Origin: Cladocopium goreaui
Taxonomy: Eukaryota > Sar > Dinophyceae > Suessiales > Symbiodiniaceae
Length of the DNA stretch: 64,000 nt
Assembly: GCA_947184155.2 (NCBI GenBank)
Contig: CAMXCT020001657.1
Location: 186,001-250,000 of the forward strand
Direction of reading: 5' to 3'
Under the pieces are notes generated by a model, which made no database searches, was not told the origin of the DNA, and saw only the letters and a program-made list of their open reading frames with translations. The translations under genes and the position numbers were made by a program. This document shows positions 32,270 to 43,510 of the stretch, piece by piece. Within the stretch, counting starts at the first letter, position 1; each line of letters starts with the position of its first letter.

Positions 32270-33157
32270 TTTCCGCAGCAGGGTGGGACATGATGGGACA
32301 ATTAAGGTCCCGGCAGAGATGAGGTGAAGATGAGGATGAGAAGGAAATGAAGATGAAATGGACATGAAGATGAGGTGAGAGTTGCGTGACTGGGACACGA
32401 GGAAGAGAACGCAAGAAAAGAGCCGAACGAGAAAACACACAACACACAATAACACGCACAACCTCGCCCAACCGGAGAAGAGCCAACCGTGAAAGGGCAA
32501 GGGAAGAGAAAAGCGAACGGCCTCCGGAAAGGGAACCAGAACGGAGGAGGGGGGAGGACAGAAGCGCCTGAATCAACCTACGACAGCGAAACCTACGCCT
32601 ACTTCGGCACGCGCAGGACCCAACCTGACCTGAAGGAACGCGGGCAATGATACATCCAACATGCATGCAATGTCGTGCTATATGCCCAGAGCCCTCGGTA
32701 GTTGTCTCGCCCTTGGCCGGCTTGCGTGTTCCACTCTTGAATTACGCGCAAAAATTGAAGATCACCAGAACGGCCAAAAGAAAGTGACCACAACTGGAAA
32801 GCATGACATCTCGCCTGACAGTGAATCCATGTGGCACTTGTCAGTGTGCTGAACAGTCTCTCCGGCAACGTTGAAAAGACGGAGTTTCACGGTGTTCACT
32901 CCGCTCCGCGTTCAGCCAGCTTCACTACACGACACTCGAGGAAGAAGATGAAGCCAGGTACAACGGCACGTTGTTGAACACAAGGGCGGTCGACAGAAAA
33001 CGGCCAGCAACAGCCATGATGGAGTGTCCCTTTACTTAGACGAATTACTACCTATAAAAGTGTAAATTCAAAGATCAAGTCGTGGCGTTGCAGCGCCACC
33101 TTGGGAAAGGTATTCCGATGAGGCTCACGACAGCCTGTCGGAACCCATTATGAGCCA
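32270..33157. other. Internal region of TE1, no ORF
   Basis: It starts CACACCTTTCCGCAGCAGGG. It has a long purine-rich tract (GAGATGAGGTGAAGATGAGG type, 32,310-32,560) and ends with the block shared with the middle element at 33,030-33,069. The frames of 130-140 codons on the minus strand are complements of the purine tract and are not called. Confidence 0.5.
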
Positions 33158-33484
33158 CACACTTGCTCAGAACAACGTTTCGAATGTGGATGTTGGAATG
33201 TATCTAGCGCGCAAAACAACAGCGACATACAGCGACACAGAAAGCAAGGGTTGAGGAGAAGAGGAGTTGCGATCCGTTTGCTTCCATCTTCAATAGTAAA
33301 ATGTTGACACCTTCATCCGTCCACTGGCCTAATTTCCGCAAATGACGTGAAAGTATCGACCAATCCTGATTGCGGAAACCATGGAGCAAAGTAAAATGAA
33401 AATGACTTGCCAGGTCTGAGCTCAGCCGGTTGCTATAACTGATGCAAGTACGGATTAGACATCTATTCAGGTGGTACGCACACA
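33158..33484 (+). repeat. Direct repeat C, right copy
   Basis: It matches 22,491-22,947, with a shorter centre and several substitutions. It ends with ACATCTATTCAGGTGG and a CA-rich tail, where unique flanking sequence starts. Confidence 0.65.
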
Positions 33485-34043
33485 TAGTTAACTCAATGCT
33501 GGTTTAAACAAATGCATAATTAGATAAAAGGTTCATCAAATCAATCTACATATATAAGTTTATGTATATATACACAGACAGACATTTATCTAGTAGGGAT
33601 TGCTGGAGTATCTTGGTGTCAGAACCTGTTGCCACCTATCACGGTTTACTGGCCCATCTAAGTTTTCTGGACGGGAATTCCAATCAGTTATCATTTTGCA
33701 GGGCTCCAACCTACTATAGGTATATGATAGCCACAAGTGAGTTACCTCGGTATTGACACAGTTTACCACCCTAGTATCTGGGGTTTATGAAGCAACCCTG
33801 TTTGGGTGGCGACGTTTGGCCAGAGCCAGTCCAGGCCATGTGTTGTTGCACCATGAAAAGGTGAATGAAAACTTGCAATGTCCAATACTTGGGGTGATCC
33901 ATGCTTTGTAACATCCCTTGATTATCGGCCACTTCCCAATGTCAGGGGTCATCTCAGCAGAAGAATCATGCCCAGGACACCATGTTCATCCATTTTTCAA
34001 GTTCGACAAGTTGTTTTTGGTCGAAATACGTTGTTTGCAGGCG
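33485..34043. other. Gene-free spacer
   Basis: AT-rich non-coding sequence after the nested elements, with no recognised feature. It is presumably the continuation of copy 1 of the large duplication. Confidence 0.4.
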
Positions 34044-36226
34044 GTTGCTGGCAGGAAATAGTTGCGGCAGGTTCACAACAAATCCTCAGCTTGGTGACCC
34101 AACATGCCACTGTATCATCAGACCGATGGTTCCCATTAGTTTTAATTCTTCATGGCCGGAGGTTCCTGGTGCCACTCAGCCGTAACCAGTGAGTGTTCAG
34201 AGTTAAAAAACAGATCAGTGACCAAGATTAATCCACAAGCAGTGTCAGTCATTTTATGTCCTTCTATCCAATGAACACTTTCATGCGCAGGGGTCAAGAC
34301 ATGTCAACATTATGACACCGGCTTCAGCAGAGAAAGTTTGTTGTAGTAAAAAACGAAAACACAAAAAAAAAACACAAAAATACAATTAAACACAGAAACC
34401 AAAAAAACATCCCGACAGGAAAAATAAAAACAAAAAACACAAAAACAAAAAAAAAGTACATAGTTAAAATAAAACAGAAATAAATCAAAAGTAAAAAACA
34501 GGTTTAAAAAAAAAACAGAAAACATGGATGTTCCTCAGTTTTTGCTTTTCTTGTTTTTGAATTTTTGTGTCAAACCATACATTCTCTGTCCTGTTGGATT
34601 CAGAATGCCAACATGACCAGTCCCCACATATGAGTACATCCCAATGACCTGATTTATACCCACATGAGTGGATTTGGTTTTCATCCCAATTTATTTAGTA
34701 TTTGCTGCTGGCTCAACCCGTTTTTGAGTGGCAAAACAAATCCTGGTTCATGGTATTTTTTTCAATGGTCCACACATTGTTTGGCGCTATCAGATCCACA
34801 TACCTGCACCAAGTCCGCATGGTCTATACCCTTGCTTTATTTCAATCCTTTTCCCATAGGAATTCCATTTGCTTGACCTGGACGTGATGATAAGCAGCTG
34901 CATGGTGCCTCAACGCTTGGGCATCCAAGCCGATCAGTGGCAGCGGCCTCAGGGGTTTACGGCTGTGGCGAGATTTGCATGTAATGATGAGATGAATGAT
35001 GAGTGTATTACACTTATACATTCTATATCATGCAGTCCTGTATTCTTCAATGGACAATAGAGACGTATTGGTGGCTTAAGTGGGGGGCTGGTTGCCCTGT
35101 TCATAAATACAAGGAAGCGCAGGAGTTTGCAGTAAAAAATGTTGCTGGCAGGAAATAGTTGCGGCAGGTTCACAACAAATCCTCAGCTTGGTGACCCAAC
35201 ATGCCACTGTTTCATCAGACCGATGGTTCCCATTAGTTTTAATTCTTCATGGCCGGAGGTTCCTGGTGCCACTCAACCGTAACCAGTGAGTGTTCAGAGT
35301 TAAAAAACAGATCAGTGACCAAGATTAATCCACAAGCAGTGTCAGTCATTTTTTGTCCTTCGATCCAATGAACACTTTCATGCGCAGGGGTCAAGACATG
35401 TCAACATTATGACACCAGCTTCAGCAGAGAAAGTTTGTTGTAGTAAAAAAACGAAAACACACAAAAAAAAAATACAATTAAACGCAGAAACCAAAAAAAC
35501 ATCCCGACAGGAAAAATAAAAACACAAAAACAAAAAAAAGTACATAGTTAAAATAAAACAGAAATAAATCAAAAGTAAAAAACAGGTTTTTTTAAAAAAA
35601 AACAGAAAGCATGGATGTTCCTCAGTTTTTGCTTTTCTTGTTTTTGAATTTTTGTGTCAAACCATACATTCTCTGTCCTGTTGGATTCAGAATGCCAACA
35701 TGACCAGTCCCCACATATGAGTACATCCCAATGACCTGATTTATACCCACATGAGTGGATTTGGTTTTCATCCCAATTTATTTAGTATTTGCTGCTGGCT
35801 CAACCCGTTTTTGAGTGGCAAAACAAATCCTGGTTCATGGTATTTTTTTCAATGGTCCACACATTGTTTGGCGCTATCAGATCCACATACCTGCACCAAG
35901 TCCGCATGGTCTATACCCATGCTTTATTTAAATCCTTTTCCCATAGGAATTCCATTTGCTTGACCTGGACGTGATGATAAGCAGCTGCATGGTGCCTCAA
36001 CGCTTGGGCATCCAAGCCGATCAGTGGCAGCGGCCTCAGGGGTTTACGACTGTGGCGAGATTTGCATGTAATGATGAGATGAATGATGGGTGTATTACAC
36101 TTATACATTCTATATCATGCAGACCTGTATTCTTCAATCGACAATAGAGACGTATTGGTGGCTTAAGTGGGGGGCTGGTTGCCCTGTTCATAAATACAAG
36201 CAAGCGCAGGAGTTTGCAGTAAACAA
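34044..36226. repeat. Recent 1.09-kb tandem duplication
   Basis: The units 34,044-35,140 and 35,141-36,226 are nearly identical head-to-tail copies, both starting GTTGCTGGCAGGAAATAG. Differences are a few substitutions and A-run length changes. Each unit contains a 200-bp A-rich tract (AAAACACAAAAAAAAA type; 34,340-34,520 and 35,440-35,610). Part of the unit (34,895-34,990) matches 59,015-59,100, the continuation of the large duplication. Confidence 0.9.
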
Positions 36227-37717
36227 ATCCTTGGTGTTGTTGCAGCTGAGGGGGATCATGTGTCCAAAACTAAAACTATCCCAACTATTTTTATACCTGT
36301 TTTCGGATGCTGTGATTTGTGTAAGTGTCCTTTTGAGTTGCCTTGTTTCATCCATATCGTTTCACAGACATAGTCACATTAATTTCAGCCTGGTTTTAGA
36401 CTCATCATGTTTGGTTTCAGGTGTTTTAGACTGGTGTCCTTTCGGAATGTTTTCAAGCATCGGTTCAAATCTTCCATGGTTTTGGAGCACGAGCTAGAAC
36501 CATTGATTTTGAATGATTTTGATGCACATTGGCCCGGAAAGTGTTCTTAATACGCGGGGATTCTGAAGTACTCATGCGGGCAATGCAAAAAAGCATAGTT
36601 CATTTGCGTTTTCTTGCAGAATGGTTTCAAACTGATTTGGTTTCAGTTTGGTTCTGGTTTTGGACTATTTTTGGACACGTTTCGGATATGTTGCGGATTG
36701 GTTTCAAATAGGTTCCTTTCATACTTTTGGGATGGATGTCCCCAATAGTCGGGTGAAGTCACCGCTGCGAAATGAATCTCCCATCCACATGTCGCAGGCT
36801 GGAGTTAGAACCAGCCTGATGGAAAGCTGCGGCCTCTCCTTTGCTGTCCCGGATGCTCCAACAGTGCTGACATTGAGACCTGAGCTGAGGTCGGGACCGA
36901 GCGGGGTGCTGTGAGATGTTTTTTGGGTGGTTGAGAGTAGTCTATCATGATATTGCCCCCCTTCAACTGCTGTTTTTTCCCATCATTTGCAGCTGCCAGG
37001 CCCTCGTGATATCTACAGGCTCTCTTTGCATGTCAAGCTGCCGTAGTACCTGAGAACGTGAAAGATGAGTAGCCAGAGGCTGCTGAGACCGAAAAGCATG
37101 ATAAATCAGAGACCAAAAGTGGATGAGAGCTGAGGCAGGCACTCTTTGCCGGCTAAGCCCTTGTCATCGTCGTCACCAGCGAGCTGCATCAGGATGAAGG
37201 GTCTTCGAAGTTCGCCTCAAAAAGTTCATCAAAAGGTTGAATTTAGATTGGGCGAGAAAGGCGATTTGCTTCGAAATTGAAATTGACTTCCTTGGGCCTT
37301 GGAACCTGGCCATTCCGAGGCGCTGATCGTCATTGAAGAATTCACCAGCCTTCAAGCCATGCACTGCAAGAGACAACCCAATGCAATCCAATGCAATCCA
37401 CTGCAGATGAATCGTACTTTGCAGCCCGCACCTCGAAAATGCCATCAGGGTGGGCATAGGAGACGAATTTCACCACCCATGTATGTTCCTGCAGGCTCCC
37501 GCCTGTCACAACAAGCATCATGAGATGCACAGGTCTTGGCACTCCGTTGAACAGCGGAGCCCTTATGCACAGCCGTTGCGGGGCATGCGGCTGCACCGCC
37601 ATCACAGAAGTGGTGACTTAGGGATGACTTAGGGGCCCCCACATAGAGAAACCAACTGATGGATTCTGTGGCATGGCAGGCTGACACCGTGCAGTTGAAC
37701 GATGAGCTGTAGTTGAA
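36227..37717. other. Gene-free stretch before duplication copy 2
   Basis: Mixed unique sequence with short TGGTTT-rich repeats at 36,600-36,720. No convincing frame or motif. The junction between the two large duplicates lies near its right end. Confidence 0.4.
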
Positions 37718-38049
37718 GCATATGCCCCTCTAGAGCAGCGCTTTTCCCCGGGCCCACGGAATAGAGCCGCTACCGTGCAATGGCCACCCATCGCCGACGG
37801 CAGTGGTTCGATTACCGGTATGGTGAGATCCAAGTCTTCAAGCCACCAGCAGTAAATTTTTGTGTAACTTTGCCCTTGCCGGCCCTTCACTGAAAACTGT
37901 CCATGCTGAATAAGCAGCCATCTTGATGTTTTTGCAAGCCTGCGCTGCCTTCCACCAGGGGCAGGCTACTATGATGTTGGTTTTTTTTGTTTTATTTTCG
38001 AGTCAAGTATTGATTCGGGGCACGCAGCCACAGAGACCAACCTTGATGT

Positions 38050-40882
38050 AGCTCGGCAAATCCTGGCATCACGTCGCAACTTAACGTCTGAGGATCACGA
38101 TGCGTCGGAGAAGTGTCAAGATATCAACCGAACAAATTGATACACCTTTTCTTTTGGGTGTTCATCATATTTTGTCGTGCTTCGCAAGCGGTATAATAGA
38201 CCAGGATGAGGAGGCATCCGCGTATCCCAGTTTCTTGCGGTCTTTCGGAAATGGCCAGGGATAGCGCTGCGGCTTATAGGGCAGCCCGGTTAGGATGCGT
38301 TCAAGCTTCAACCAGCTGTGGCTAGCTATAGGGCTGGTGTATGGTTTCAAATGGATGGGAGTGACCGGTGATAAAGCTGTGCTGTAGCCATTGTGGATTT
38401 GGCATACAGATATCGGCGTCCTGCTGGATCGAAGCAATTTTCGCAGTACACCTTACAAATGCCTTGGGAAGCTTAAGACAAGGTGCGAAGGTTCAGCTTA
38501 AGAGTGCCGCTTAGTCTTCCAGACTTTATTTGCAACCATCCAAATTAATTTGCCGCGCATCCTTCATTCACGATCTCCGGCGAGACCTGAGCCGTTCCAA
38601 CATGTGCAGCGCTTTGGCAGCTGAGCATGGCTTCCTGGCATTGCGTCGCAAATTAACGTCTGAGGATCAGGATGCGTCGTAGAAGTGTCAAGATATCAAC
38701 CGAACAAATTTGTACACCTTTTCTTTTGGGTGTTCATCATATTTTGTCGTGCTTCGCAAGCGGTATAATAGACCAGGATGAGGAGGCATCCGCGTATCCC
38801 AGTTTCTTGCGGTCTTTCGGAAATGGCCAGGGATAGCGCTGCGGCTTATAGGGCAGCCCGGTTAGGATGCGTTCAAGCTTCAACCAGCTGTGACTAGCTA
38901 TAGGGCTGGTGTATGGTTTCAAATGGATGGGTGTGACCCGTGATAGAGCTGTGCTGTAGCCATTGTGGATTTGGCATACAGATGTGGCGTCTTGCTGGAC
39001 CCAAGCAATTTTCGCAGTACACCTTACAAATGCCTTGGAAAGTTAAAGACAACGTTCGAAGGTTCAGCTTAAGAGTGCCGCTTATAGTCTTCCAGACTTT
39101 ATTTGCAACCATCCAAATTAATTTGCCGCGCATCCTTCATTCACGATCTCCGGCGAGACCTGAGCCGTTCCAACATGTGCAGCGCTTTGGCAGCTGAGCA
39201 TGGCTTCCTGGCATTGCGTCGCAAATTAACGTCTGAGGATCAGGATGCGTCGTAGAAGTGTCAAGATATCAACCGAACAAATTTGTACACCTTTTCTTTT
39301 GGGTGTTCATCATATTTTGTCGTGCTTCGCAAGCGGTATAATAGACCAGGATGAGGAGGCATCCGCGTATCCCAGTTTCTTGCGGTCTTTCGGAAATGGC
39401 CAGGGATAGCGCTGCGGCTTATAGGGCAGCCCGGTTAGGATGCGTTCAAGCTTCAACCAGCTGTGACTAGCTATAGGGCTGGTGTATGGTTTCAAATGGA
39501 TGGGTGTGACCAGTGATAAAGCAGTGCTGTCGCCATTGTGGATTTGTTATACAGATGTGGCGTCCTGCTGGACCCAAGCAATTTTCGCAGTACACCTTAC
39601 AAATGCCTTGGAAAGTTAAAGACAACGTTCGAAGGTTCAGCTTAAGAGTGCCGCTTATAGTCTTCCAGACTTTATTTGCAACCATCCAAATTAATTTGCC
39701 GCGCATCCTTCATTCACGATCTCCGGCGAGACCTGAGCCGTTCCAACATGTGCAGCGCTTTGGCAGCTGAGCATGGCTTCCTGGCATTGCGTCGCAAATT
39801 AACGTCTGAGGATCAGGATGCATCGTAGAAGTGTCAAGATATCAACCGAACAAATTTGTACACCTTTGCTTTTGGGTGTTCATCATATTTTGTCGTGCTT
39901 CGCAAGCCGTATAATAGACCAGGATGAGGAGGCATCCGCGTATCCCAGTTTCTTGCAGTCTTTCGGAAATGGCCAGGGATAGCCCTGCGGCTTATAGGGT
40001 AGCCCGGTTAGGATGCAAGCTTCAACCAGCTGTGAATAGCTATATGGCTGGTGTATGATTTCAACTCGATGGGAGTGACCAGTGATAAAGCAGTGCTGTC
40101 GCCATTGTGGATTTGTTATACAGATGTGGCGTCCTGCTGGATCGAGGAATCCAAGCAATTTTCGCAGTACACTTTACAAATGCCCTGGGAAGCTAAAGGC
40201 AAGGTGCGAAGGTTCAGCTTAAGAGTGCCGCTTATAGTCTTCCAGACTTTATTTGCAACCATCCAAATTAATTTGCCGCGCATGCTTCACGATCTCCGGC
40301 GAGACCCGAGCCGTTCCAACATGTGCAGCGCTTTGGCAGCTGAGCATGGCTTCCTGGCATTGCATCGCAAATAAGGTGCCTGAGGATCAGGATGTGTCGT
40401 AGAAGTTTCAAGATATCAGTAGACCTTTTCTTTTGGGTGTTCATCAAATTTTTGTCGTGCTTCGCAAGCGGCAGACCAGGATGATGAGGCATCCGCGTAT
40501 CCCAGTTTCTTGCAGTCTTTCGGAAATGGCCAGGGATAGCGCTGCGGCTTATAGGGCAGCCCGGTTAGGATGCGTTCAAGCTTCAACCAGCTGTGAATAG
40601 CTATAGGGCTGGTGTATGATTTCAACAGATGGGAGTGACCGCTGGTGACCGGTGATAAAGCTGTGCTGTAGCCATTGTGGATTTTGGTGAATCATTTTCC
40701 GTAGTACACCTTGCGGATGCGCTGACAGGCTACAAACAGGATGCAAGGTTCTAACTCATGGCACTTAGGCTTCAACACTTCACTTGCAACCATCCAACCG
40801 CGCATGCCTTATCACAACCTCCAACAATTCCCGAGCCGTGCCACATGCGCAGCGCTTTGGCAGCCCAGCCTGGCTTCAGGCG
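38050..40882 (+). repeat. Tandem array of five units of about 573 bp
   Basis: The phrase TTTGTCGTGCTTCGCAAGC starts at 38,171, 38,743, 39,316, 39,889 and 40,451, so the spacing is 572, 573, 573 and 562 bp. The first four units are very similar. The fifth is diverged in its second half. Copy 1 has a single counterpart (about 480-860), so the array arose in copy 2. Each unit yields the same short minus-strand frame (MKPYTSPIASHSW), which is not conserved in copy 1 and is not called. Confidence 0.9.
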
Positions 40883-41750
40883 ATGCTCAGCCTTGGTGCC
40901 TTCATTCATGCAATCACTGCGGCATTTTCACACGCGTGTCAAAACCGCATTGGCTCCCAGCGGGAAAATAATTAGATTGCCAATTAAAGTGTGTAGGTGG
41001 GCAAGGGGTCGGGCTGCAAGTGTCACCGAGTACAATTTACATCTCATCCCTTTATTCAAAAATCATCCAGAACTTGTCTGAACTTGCTGGCTTGTGTTGT
41101 GTTAACCAACCACCTCCTGGACGCCCTAGCAAAAAAAGAACCTTATGCTGGCGCTGTCCATCTCTGATTGGCAGTGGCTGTATCGTGCCGTGCAAAGATA
41201 GGAGCACCAAATCTGAGAGAAAGTGATAGTAAACAAAATCAATTGAAGCGACTTGAGTGAGGCAAGGGATCAGCTTCGGGGCCCGCACTTGTTTTTGCAA
41301 AGATGGGTTATAAGGATTTTGCAGCGGTCAAGTTCATAGCATCAAGTCAGCCATCAGGCTTCCCAAACGGAAGCTGCACATTGTAGGACGTAGATCGGCC
41401 CAAGATTACGCTCCAATTGCTTTGCCCACAAGACAGAAAATAACACGGGCATGGGCCACAATTCGTACCCCAGAGCAATCTCATCCCCACAAGGGGCATG
41501 AGCTTTGACGCACTCGTTGAAGACCCAATTTCCCAAGCCCCAAGTTTCTGCGAATGTTTTTGTGTATTTTGGCCGGTGGGATTGTGGTCAGCCAGCTTGC
41601 AACAAAGGAGCGAAAAGTTTCGCATGTGTCTTACGCCAGTGGTCGGCTTCATACATGGAACAGTGGATAAAAAGAAAGGCCAAGATCCAGGTCTTGCCAG
41701 CTGTCCAGTTTACGGCATCAAGTCAATTTCCCAAACGGAAGCGGCACACT

Positions 41751-43510
41751 GTAGGATGCAGCTCGGCCCAAGACTGCGTTCCAATTGCTTTGGCCGCAAG
41801 GTTTTCAAAGCCATTTTTTGGAGAGAATGAAACGGGCATGGGTCACAATTCCGCCCCCCAAAAGGCATTCATCTCCGCGAAAAGGCATTGACGCATTGAT
41901 GCAATATCATCACAGCGGCATTGCCTCCGCCTCATCCATTCCAGTTGGGAGGTGGCACCGTGTCTGTTGAAATTTCGTTGCGACGTGAAATTGACAGAGC
42001 ATACTTTTAAGCGGAAATGGTTTTGGCTTTTGTCTGGCCGACTGAGGCACACCTGGCTGTCTCACAGGTTTGCCAGTCGTTTTTGCAAGTATCGTTGCGC
42101 CCGAGTTGCTTGGTGCCAACTGTTTCAAAAATCAAGTGCCCTGTTCAGGGCCCGGCTCTAGGGGGACGCAATTCTGGTGAGAACGAAACGCTTAGAAGCT
42201 GTCACTGTCAGTGCTTCTTAGAAAGGTTTTGTGACTTCTTTGAAGCAGAGGCCTTCTCAGAATGTAAGTGTTCTTGTAGATGTACACGAAATGTTTGCCT
42301 TTTTGAACCCTTTTGCTTCTAGGAGCCTCTAAGGGGCAAAATTCATTTTTTCATGTTATAAGAAAGCCTTTTGGAATCCATCGGGGCTTGCGTACCCCTA
42401 AATCAGCTTTCCACCTGTCCAGCGGTTGTTTGGTGCGGGTTCCCCGCAAGTTGCCCTTGCGAAGGAAGCTTGTCTTCACGAGAAGCTTGACTTCAGCATG
42501 AGTCGGCCATTCCAGTTGATCCTTTTCAGTTGATCAGTGTTTGACAACTTGCCATACATTTGCAGTGCGAACTTCAACTCCATAATGCAGACTGTAGGAT
42601 GCAGATCGGCCCAAGACCTCGTTGCAATTGCTTTGGCCGCAAGGTTTTCAAAGCCAATTTTTTGGAGAGAATGAAACGGGCATGGGTCACGATTCCTGCC
42701 CCCAAAAGGCATTCATCTCCGCAAAAAGGCATCGACGCATTGATGCAATATCATCACAGCGGCACTTGCGTCATCAATTTTATTTACACAGCCTGCAGCT
42801 CTCGTGTCATTGCCTCCGCCTCATCCATTCCAGTTGGGAGGTGGCACCGTGTCTGTTGAAATTTCGTTGCGACGTGAAATTGACAGAGCATACTTTTAAG
42901 CGGAAATGGTTTTGGCTTTTGTCTGGCCGATTGAGGCACACCTGGCTGTCTCACAGGTTTGCCAGTCGTTTTTGCAAGTATCGTTGCGCCCGAGTTGCTT
43001 GGTGCCAACTGTTTCAAAAATCAAGTGCCCTGTTCAGGGCCCGGCTCTAGGGGGACGCAATTCTGATGGGAACGCCGGGTGGATGTGTTTTTGGTTCTGC
43101 GGAAACGCTTAGAAGCTGTCACTGTTGGTGCTTCCTAGAAAGGTTTTGTGACTTCTTAGAAGCAGAGGCCTTCTCAGAATGTAAGTGTTCTTGTAGATGT
43201 ACACGAAATGTTTGCCTTTTTGAACCCTTTTGCTTCTAGGAGCCTCTAAGGGGCAAAATTAATTTTTCATGTTATAAGGAAGCCTTTCGGAATCCATCGA
43301 GATTTGCATACCCCTAAATCAGCTGTCCACCTGTCCACGAGCAGCGGTTGTTTGGTGCGGGTTCCCCGCAAGTTGCCCTTGCGAAGGAAGCTTGTCTTCA
43401 CGACTTCAGCATCTTCAGCATGAGTCGGCCATTCCAGCTGATCCTTTCCAGTAAGTTGTTCGGTGTTTGACCACTTGCCATACATTTGCATTGCGGACCT
43501 CTCCATATGT
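41751..43510 (+). repeat. Tandem duplication, about 0.85-0.9 kb units
   Basis: The stretch starting GTAGGATGCAG at 41,751 recurs at 42,594. The match continues to about 42,580 and 43,510 respectively, with the offset growing from 843 to 916 bp through small insertions. Copy 1 has one counterpart (about 2,370-3,000). Confidence 0.85.

Larger units (their letters stand above)
22491..33484. mobile_element. Outer nested element (TE1), flanked by repeat C
   Basis: Direct repeats C (22,491-22,947 and 33,158-33,484) flank everything between. C starts CACACTTGCTCAG and ends with the small hairpin ACATCTATTCAG(A/G)TG plus a CA tail. Its own internal part, once inner insertions are removed, is about 32,270-33,157 and has no convincing ORF. 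The two C copies are the most diverged of the three pairs (indels, about 100 bp extra in the left copy), so this is probably the oldest insertion. The related duplicate block lacks the nest near 58,170. Confidence 0.6.

Noticed and set aside
33204..33485. 93-codon minus-strand frame in repeat C
   Set aside because: It is disrupted in the other C copy, so it is not a conserved gene.
37800..37830. GGTTCGATTACC resembles a tRNA T-arm
   Set aside because: No matching stem or upstream D-arm and anticodon arm could be drawn.
38384..38405. GTAGCCATTGTGG resembles the dinoflagellate spliced leader and lies in a tandem array
   Set aside because: The leader exon is nearly invariant in that group. Here it has a mismatch, continues into unrelated sequence, and the copy 1 version differs again (GCGGCCGTTTTGG).
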